A DNA stretch of 64,000 nucleotides from Dastarcus helophoroides (Eukaryota; Arthropoda; Insecta; Coleoptera; Bothrideridae): assembly GCA_028583605.1 (NCBI GenBank), contig CM053325.1:43017435-43081434 (forward strand), in the 5' to 3' direction. Below are positions 57,635-64,000 of this stretch, piece by piece (position 1 is the first letter of the stretch; each line of letters starts with the position of its first letter). Made by a program: the position numbers and the translations under genes. The notes below the pieces were generated by a model that was not told the DNA's origin, did no database searches, and worked only from the letters and a program-made list of their open reading frames with translations.

Positions 57635-58125
57635 GTTATTAAAACGTAGTAGCCAGGAAGTAAATATCAAAATTGGCTGTTATAAATTTGTAATGCTCTA
57701 GGGCGTTACAGATATTCTCAATGCCCTAGGGCGTTATTTTTCATTTAATGTATCCTAAAATAGGGTGGTTATCGTAAAAGAGCAGACTTGTAGGACATTA
57801 AAAAGCTTAATATCCTAAATATTGATTTGTAGTTTATCAGCTTTCTTCAAATTTTGGATTGTAATTTCAAAATTTTGACCATAATTGCGAATCTAGACTT
57901 CTTTTAGAAATGTCAAGCTTCGGGTAAAATTTCCCAATTCCAGAATATACCATCAAGTCTAAATTTTTGTAATTATAATCGATAATTCGAACATAAACTA
58001 GGAATTGTAAGAATTATTATTATAAATTGCCAGCCAATTAAATGTTCGCAGTCTTCATGAAGGGCTTAGGTTGAAAGTCTGATGTTATCTTCTGATCTAA
58101 ACTCACGGAACAGATAAGTTAAAAA

Positions 58126-58299
58126 ATTGAAATACAAATCTTGTCCCCTGAAACCAGGAAAGATTAAAATATACAACAAAGGCTGCTCTACCGCGTTTCT
58201 CTCTGAAGATGAGAGCTTGGCTGTCGAAACGCGTTAGAGCAACCTTTGTTGTATATTTTAATCTTTCTTGGTTTCAGGTGACAAGATTTGTATTTCAAT
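58126..58299. mobile_element. Palindromic PLE tail, family A, in the receptor intron
   Basis: The left arm (58126-58199) mirrors 58226-58299, with a 26-base centre that holds CUGAAGA and most of helix II. The left arm therefore lacks a complete core and the right arm has one. The right arm continues to AACAGTCCGTTCCACC (about 58332). Arm mismatches show independent mutation. This is the third palindromic locus of the family, with a different junction from the other two. Confidence 0.8.
58199..58239 (+). ncRNA. Hammerhead-like RNA motif, family A, intronic, sense strand
   Basis: Reads CUCU (58199-58202), CUGAAGA (58203-58209), extra U, helix II GAGAGC-UUG-GCUGUC (one mismatch), GAA, ACGCGU, U, AGAG (58236-58239). 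It lies on the sense strand of the receptor intron about 1.4 kb after the donor. Confidence 0.55.
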
Positions 58300-58544
58300 T
58301 TTTGAAGATAACCCAGGAACAGTCCGTTCCACCAAGATAGATTTAGACATAATTAAAATCTGTTCTAAATTAAGATATAGAAATATTTAAAATACATCCC
58401 TACCTGAAGTCAGGAGCGGAATAAAGCTGGTAGGAGATTTGCGAAGTACAAAAACTTTCTATCAATCAATCAATCTTTAGAAAATTTTAAAATGTTTTAC
58501 CAAGTTTTTATAATTTATTTAACTCGTAGCGTAGAACTCTCTCT

Positions 58545-58640
58545 GCGCGAGTGGGACATGAACTCGATCGTCTTTAAAGTATAGTTGTTGCACCTGCCTC
58601 ATTCGGTCACCGGCACTGCATAGGAAACTAATATAAACTT
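58545..58640 (-). mobile_element. Possible tRNA-derived SINE head
   Basis: The minus strand has an A-box-like TGACCGAATGAGG and, about 40 bases later, a B-box-like GAGTTCATGTCCC followed by ACTCGCGC. Spacing fits a Pol III promoter, but the B box departs from GGTTCGAATCC and no tail or duplication was established. Confidence 0.3.
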
Positions 58641-58794
58641 TACACTTAAAGTTGTCCTTTTTTATTAGAATGTGACCTCCTTGGAAGGATGGAGACTTAT
58701 GTGCGTCCTCCAAATTAAAACAAGTTTACTAGCCCTAAATTAGATATAAATATGATTAAGAAAGCTGCCATTACCAAAATGAATAAAAAATATA

Positions 58795-58875
58795 CTTATT
58801 GGAGAACTGGATCCTGTTAAAGAACTGCTGAAAGTGTTCGATGTTTCGCTTACCATCGCTTTTTCTAGGGGTCTA
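58795..58875 (-). mobile_element. PLE tail fragment, family B, decayed
   Basis: The minus strand reads CGATGGTAAGCGAAACATCGAA, then CACTTTCAGCAGTTC and GGATCCAGTTC, matching the sequence around and after the core at 12697-12741. The CUGANGA side has decayed to CCTAGACCCC, so no ribozyme remains. Confidence 0.65.
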
Positions 58876-59089
58876 GGAGCAAAGAAAACCAAATTCAAGG
58901 CAGAAGAGCAAAAATAAAATAATGAAGACAGGAAAAACACAGTAATTCAGTATGTCAACCATACCGGAGTTAAAATTCTTCTAATTTATCAGAATAACAT
59001 GGTTAACATACCGAAATAATGTGCACTTCTATCTTGATCTTGAATCTTGGTTTTCATTCCAGGCTCTGTATGAGTTTTACCTCTGATGC

Positions 59090-59320
59090 ATTTAACATAC
59101 TGAGTTATCTATATTGATTGCACTTCTTCCCCTTTTTGTGACACTTTCACGTTCACAAAGAGTTTCGCCTCTGATAACGTTGACTACCAAGTTTAGCAGT
59201 TTTGTCTTGAATTTGGTTTCCTTTATTTCTACAGGTGGCAGCCGAAACGTCAAAGATTTTCAGTAGTTCCCTGATATAGTCCAATTCCGGAAGATATAAT
59301 TGTAGTAACTACATACAATT
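59090..59320 (+). mobile_element. PLE tail fragment, family B, second decayed copy
   Basis: AACATACTGAGTTA, AGAGTTTCGCCTCTG, GGCAGCCGAAACGTC and TTTTCAGTAGTTCC, GTCCAATTCCGGAAGA occur in the same order as in the tail at 12.4-12.8 kb. The GAAACGUC half of the core survives; CUGANGA is absent. Confidence 0.7.
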
Positions 59321-59446
59321 TCCTTACTCTCATAATTAGGTATTTTATAAAGGTGTCATGAATGTGTGTGATTCGTTGGTTCCTTTTATGGCCTGTATAA
59401 TTTGATGGTGAAAAATAATTGACTTCTTCAATCATATAGCTATAAT

Positions 59447-59809
59447 TGTAATAACGAAATTATTATGCGATTTATAATAATCGAGGACGTTGCCATGCGA
59501 TGAGGGGTTAGCCGAGTCGTCTGGCCACGTCCGAAATTGTTTAAATCGCTAATAATCGAGTGGCATTCAAAGCTTTATCGTATCATTGACAACGGTGACA
59601 TAAAAAAATCAACAAATTTTTAAAATGAAATTTGTATCTAGGGTATTATGATAGGTAATTAACGGTATTTTAATTGTACCTAACATATTATGTGCTACTT
59701 GGTTATTACGAAGCTGCTATAATATTATGAGGTTAATAATTATTAATAAGATATAACTTAAAGGGCACTTAATTTTGTTGTTATGACAATAACAATATTA
59801 TATCCAACA
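59447..59809 (-). mobile_element. BEL/Pao-type 3' LTR
   Basis: On the minus strand a purine tract (CAAGGGGAGTGG) is followed by TGTTGGATATAATATTG..., and the segment ends ...TTATTACA at 59447 (363 bp, TG...CA). It directly follows the BEL/Pao integrase end in the same orientation, so it is the 3' LTR. A matching 5' LTR was not seen within the window. Confidence 0.7.
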
Positions 59810-59949
59810 TACCACTCCCCTTGAAAGATTGCTTTCAATATAATGAAAGATAATATAATAGGGAAGAATATTATAAACAAAAATGAATAATGTCAAGCAA
59901 TGAACACAAGCAAATATGAAACATAACTACAATCAATTCTAACTCATTT

Positions 59950-60960
59950 GTTTCTCTTTCAGTCATCTAATGGAAGAATGCATAGTTTGTTAACAACACG
60001 CTTCACAAGTGCATTTGCTGTTTTTACTTGCACCACGCGCACTACCTTGCCTTCGCCTGGGTATAGCTCCACTATTCGTCCCAATTTTCACTTTAGTGGC
60101 GACAGATTTTTTTTCTTTTGATAATGCCATCTAGCCAACTTGGACATTGCGTTTGTTCGTTTTCTATTTCATGTGACTTTAAAGCTAGCCAAGGTACTCC
60201 GATGATCACCTTTTCCAAAAGTGCTGCAATAATAGCTGGAGATAATATCACCATTTTAATGAAGAGAAGACTTCATTAGCAAAATGTAGCTCTGAAATGG
60301 CTTGTAAAGGGTCTTCTATTATAAAATGCACCGGAGTAAGTGTGGATAAATTATTGGCGTCGTTTGAAACATGGTATTAAGGGACGTGAATTTAGACAGG
60401 TTTCAATTTGAATCAAAAATGTGTTATACTCTTCGTACGTAAATATAGAGTTGCCTGTTATTGTTTTCATGTCAATAACTTTACCGAAACCTTCAAATTC
60501 CACCAAATGTGGGGGATCGCGCTAGAATAAAGTACAACGAAATGTCTTCATTTGCTGTGTTTCTGTTGGTGTTCCAGTGGTTCTCTGAACTGAGAAACGT
60601 TTCTATGTCTTTAAATGTTTTGTTAACTTTGACGAGATTGCTTGCGTTATCTAAAAAAGTGTTAGCACATTTAGCTCGACGAACTGTAAATCGTTTCAAG
60701 GCTGCTTGAAGGTTTCTGTGCTGAGATTATAAACTACCTCTATATGAATTGCCTCTGTGGACAAGCAAATAAATACGACGACCTAACAGGGATACGTGTG
60801 AATAGGACCACGTCTGTTAGTTTTCCTCAAAGTAATTGGTCCTACATATCAATGCCGAAATGCAGTACCTTCAAAGTTTAACTAGAATCAGGTTCTGTCA
60901 AATTTAATAAGTACAAAAGCATGTAAATTGTTAAACCTCCAACCGACACAGGAAAATATG
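59950..60960 (-). pseudogene. BEL/Pao retrotransposon pol 3' part (integrase and C-terminal domain), decayed
   Basis: Minus-strand frames read in order FGIDM (start of the integrase core, near 60865), FICLSTEAIHIEVV (near 60765), MKRFTVRRAKCANTF (60699 onward), SPTFGGIW (about 60500), FTYEEYNTFLIQIET with LNSRPL, LTPVHF, and finally LGRIVELYPGEGKVVRVVQV and VNKLCILPL (about 59975-60090). This is the BEL/Pao order of integrase, then the conserved C-terminal tail ending just before the LTR. Stops and frameshifts are frequent; protease, reverse transcriptase and gag are missing. A Jockey-group LINE fragment begins about 100 bp upstream in minus-strand terms, and this may be why the element is truncated. 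Confidence 0.82.
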
Positions 60961-61039
60961 TCAATTGGAAGCATATACAGCTCTGTATCGCACATTTAAG
61001 GATCAGTTACAGTGAAAATATTATCACGGGTCGCTTCTT

Positions 61040-62520
61040 ATAGATAGCTAGATATAACATGGGTCGGACAGGATATGTACATTCCTCTCATCACTGCTGC
61101 CTTAAAGATCTATTGTGATAAACCCCGATATATATTGTTCCTAACTTCACCAGCTTTTGTAACAGCTTAGGATTTTCCTAGGAGAAATTTTACTAATCTC
61201 TGCAGGTGTAACTTGTACCTGTTTTAGGTAAAGTAATCTCCTGTAAATAATGCTTTGCATGTGCAAATTAAGTGTTCTACAGTTTCGCTGGCTTCGTTCT
61301 AGAAGCGGCAAGTCTCTGACTTCGCTTTGCCCATCATTCACTTTAACTCCGGTTTGTTGACGTAGAGAAGTTCCTTTGTCTTGGTGTGCGAATATGTAAT
61401 AAACTTTATTGCATGGTTTTATCCTAAAATTAATTTCCAGTGAGATTATTTTTGTTTCTTTTCCAATTTATGAACTTCATTTCTTATATGGCATTTTGCT
61501 ATACCAAAGTAAGGTTCGGATCCAAGAAATTGGGATGCTGCACCTTCTTCTGGCTAGGCCATCAGCAATCTCATTTCCTTCATTACTTATGTGTGCTGGC
61601 ACCCACATCAAAGTTACCTTGTTGCGAGCAGCCAACTGATTTAGTAGTTGTAGACAGTCCCACGCTAGTAGGGATTTGACAGTAAATCTACTAAGAGCTT
61701 TAAGCGTCCGCTTGATTGTCTGAACAGATATAGATCCTTACTCCTCGCATGTCCTTCGATAGACATTCCCGGGGACATAGTTCTATGGCATGTACTTCTG
61801 CCTGGAAGGTTGTGGAAATTTGACCTAAGGCTTTTGTTAGCCTCTATCTTGGACCATATGCGCCGACCCCAACTCCTTTTGCTGTTTTTGACCCATCCAT
61901 ATACCAGATAAGTGATCCTTGCGACAGTTTAGGTTTTTGGTCTATCCCACGCATATGGCGATCATTTATGAACACTTTAAATAAGCGTTCTAACTCCAAC
62001 CTGGTTTGTATTGTATCAACCTGTTTTATCGTTGCCGATAACACAAATTCTTTGATAATACTCATGTGTTTGATAAAGTCTCCTTTCTTGAGATCTACTG
62101 CCTCAACCAGTCTTAAAGCCACCGGAATTGCCCCTTCTTTACCTGTAGATGTAAAGGGGGGAAAGTCAGCATGACTTCCAGATCTGCAGTTGGACAGGTT
62201 TTCATTGCTCCTGTAATTCCAAGACATGCTAAACGTTGTACTTTTGCAAGTTTATTATGCGCTGTCTTTTCTGTTGCTTTTGGCCACCATAATAATGAGG
62301 CGTAAGTAACCGTTGGTCTGATAACCGTCAGGTAAGACCAGTAGATCATTTTGGGGTTCAGTCCTCAGGATTTCCCAAAAAGTCTACGGCAGGTCCAGTT
62401 TACCACTGTTGCACGTTCGACTACCTTTGTCAGATGTGTGTTCCAAGTAAGTTTGTGGTCTAGCATTAAACCTAAGTAATCACTTCTTATGAAACAAATG
62501 TGAGTTTTTAATTTTGCCGA
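61040..62520 (-). pseudogene. Jockey-group non-LTR retrotransposon 3' half with RNase H domain, decayed
   Basis: Minus-strand frames read YLGLMLDHKLTWNTHL, ERATVVNWTCRRLFGKS, IYWSYLTVIRPTVTYASLLW and KVQRLACLGITGAMKTCPT (end of the reverse transcriptase, thumb). They are followed by an RNase H domain: IWYMDGSKT (Asp), EVHAIEL (Glu), YICSDNQA (Asp) and GNEIADGLARR (Asp), so all four acidic residues are visible though in different frames. The C-terminus reads VTPAEISKISPRKILSCYKS. An RNase H after the reverse transcriptase points to the R1/I/Loa side of the Jockey group. The fingers and palm of the reverse transcriptase and the endonuclease are absent (5' truncation). Confidence 0.82.
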
Positions 62521-62759
62521 AAAGCACAGAAAACTTGCCTGTGGTCAACATAAACGTGTTTTCAGATTCAGAGTTTACAATAACGAGAAAAATTGGTCTT
62601 TTGATTGGAGCTAAAATTTTCTTTGATTTAAATGTAGTTATAAAATTACATCAAATAAAAATAATCCTGTGATACAAAACACACAATTTGGTTAAGTTGT
62701 TTCTGGCAAAAAGACGCACAAATCAAGACATAATTTAAATGTCGCTTTCTGTAACATAA

Positions 62760-64000
62760 ATATTAGCGAAATAATAAGCAATCCAATTAAAAAATTATGG
62801 GAGTTGGAGAACATAGTTTCGAAACCGTTAAGTCAAATGAGGAAGCTAATGGTAAGTTGTATTTTCAAAATAACTTCTCTCGCAATTCAGATGGTAGGTT
62901 TAGTGTTAAATTACTATTTAAGAAGAATTTACATTTATTAGCCTACTATCGAAATATAGCAGAAAAAAGAGAGCTAAATTTAGAACAAAAAAAACGATTT
63001 CGAAAGGAAGCCTCATTTAAAATACAATATAAAAATTTTATTCAGGAATCTATCACTCTAAACCACATGTCTATTGAAAAATGATGATTCCATGAGGTTC
63101 TCCATACCACACCATACTGTGATAAAGCAAGACAGTTTAACGACGAAATTGCGAGTTGTATTTGGTGTTGCTCAGCGCTGGAATGGCACTCGATGCTGCA
63201 TCGACTATTCAGAGAGATTTTTTAAATAATCACCCCTTTTCGACTTTAAACAATAGTTCTCACAGCTGAGATTGAGAAAATAATATAATAGTAGCTCCTT
63301 TGCAGCGCTTTCCAGCGCTATGGGGCGTAGCAGGTATGGGCTGCTATTGCTAGGGCATACAAGGAAGGCAGAGTGGCTAGCCAACTACTGCGCTTCAGTC
63401 GTCTATTATTATCTCGAGTTACACCCGAGTACTCATTTCACCGTAAGGCTGACAACGACCTTGGAAACCAGAGCGTTTCTTAAAAACGGGCCGTAGATAA
63501 ATCCACCAGCGGAAATCGAACCCGGCTCTCTTAGTTTGTAGTCCAGCACCCATACCACTGGACCACGGTCCCCTATGATTGTATGATTGAAAAAATGTTT
63601 AGACAAATTCAAATTCACAAAGATGAACCGAAGTATCAAAAAATGTTGTGGCGGGAAGATCCAGATGAGATGATACAAACACACTTAACACTGTTACCTA
63701 TGGTACAACAGCACTATTTCTGTCAGTAAGGCGTTTAAGGCCATTTGCTTCAGAATTTGAGACACAATTCCCTGTTACTGCTGAAGCTGTTCGGAATGAC
63801 TTGTATGTTGACGATCTCTTAGCGAAGCCCAAACATTAGAAGATGCTTTAAAACTTTACACAAAAATATCACATATACCTAAATCGAAATATTTGGAGTT
63901 GCTAAAATGTAATTTAAATCATATCGTTCAGAAATATCCGACCTTACACTATCAAATACAGAACATTATGCGATGCCTAATGATAAATTGAAAGGTTCAA
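62760..64000 (+). pseudogene. BEL/Pao retrotransposon pol, reverse transcriptase region, interrupted by a SINE
   Basis: The plus strand reads NPIKKLWELE, then NSDGRFSVKLLFK and QYKNFIQESITLNHMS (62797-63084, the region before the polymerase), IPHHTVIKQ, LTTKLRVVF (RT entry), TIQRDF and LTAEIEK. It is broken by the SINE at 63282-63573 and resumes IEKMFRQIQIHKDEPKYQK, LWREDPDE, TVTYGTTALFLSVRRLRPFA, QFPVTAEAVRNDLYVDD (catalytic YVDD at 63804-63815). Stops and frameshifts occur throughout. It runs off the window. Orientation is opposite to the BEL/Pao piece at 59.4-61 kb, so they are separate insertions or an inverted arrangement. Confidence 0.82.
63282..63573 (-). mobile_element. tRNA-derived SINE with target duplication
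   Basis: The minus strand starts GGGGACCGTGGTCCAGTGGT (A box TGGTCCAGTGG, 63556-63566) and has a B box GGTTCGATTTC (63512-63522), so its first 70 bases resemble a tRNA gene. A non-tRNA body follows and the tail is AT-rich (TACTATTATATTATT). It is flanked by GATTGAGAAAAT (63270-63281) and GATTGAAAAAAT (63585-63596), an 11/12 match, with about 11 extra bases on the right. Insertion splits the BEL/Pao reverse transcriptase at the IEK motif. SINEs are moved by LINE machinery. Confidence 0.82.

Noticed and set aside
58519..58713. 64-codon minus frame
   Set aside because: It overlaps a possible SINE head and has no protein motif.
59494..59520. tRNA-like GGTTAGCCGAGTCGTCTGG on the plus strand
   Set aside because: No B box follows and the segment lies inside the BEL/Pao LTR, so an A-box resemblance by chance is likelier.
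60509..60709. 66-codon plus frame
   Set aside because: Antisense of the BEL/Pao integrase region.

Overview
This window looks like intergenic and intronic DNA from an AT-rich insect nuclear genome. A beetle or similar arthropod is a guess from the mix of repeats and from an insect-type receptor exon. There are no bacterial-style operons, ribosome binding sites or CRISPR arrays. Only one host protein-coding piece is clear: the first coding exon of a class A (rhodopsin-like) G-protein-coupled receptor at 56529-56817, with a splice acceptor before it and a donor after it. The rest of that gene must lie to the right of the window. Everything else recognisable is mobile DNA in several states of decay.

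Layout. 3.3-5.05 kb holds a decayed reverse-strand copy of a repetitive arthropod protein family of unknown function (CYVCGEF near the start, HGERFHQ near the end), split by an LTR. A second copy of that LTR at 6.85-7.22 kb has a matching 4-bp duplication. 5.3-6.4 kb holds a decayed Penelope-like element (PLE) C-terminus with a GIY-YIG domain and a perfect 106-bp-arm palindrome. A pogo-like MITE lies at 7.3-7.7 kb. 11.9-13.3 kb holds a second PLE fragment with a readable GIY-YIG ORF, a tandem repeat, a hammerhead-like fold and a small RTE-type LINE scrap. 15.1-26.6 kb is dominated by large foldback elements and a 2.66-kb hAT-like element whose empty insertion site survives in another repeat copy at 40.37 kb. 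31-35.2 kb holds another foldback and two abutting dead mariners. 38.2-39.7 kb is an RTE-type LINE. 46.2-48.0 kb is a Tc1/mariner element with long terminal inverted repeats. 48.3-52.3 kb holds nested inverted-repeat elements. 59.4-64 kb, downstream of the receptor exon, holds a BEL/Pao 3' half on the minus strand, a Jockey-group LINE 3' half on the minus strand and a BEL/Pao reverse transcriptase region on the plus strand interrupted by a tRNA-derived SINE.

The most interesting system is a set of PLE-linked small hammerhead-like RNAs. Three sequence families (A, B, C) carry CUGANGA, a helix II hairpin and GAA followed by a very short helix III. In families A and B helix III is a self-complementary ACGCGU or ACGU with no loop, which suggests cleavage as a dimer. 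Families A and B both have one extra nucleotide between CUGANGA and helix II. Family A occurs at five loci, and three of them are head-to-head palindromes. Two of these palindromes flank the receptor exon, about 0.35 kb upstream and 1.3 kb downstream, and both place an intact core on the gene's sense strand.
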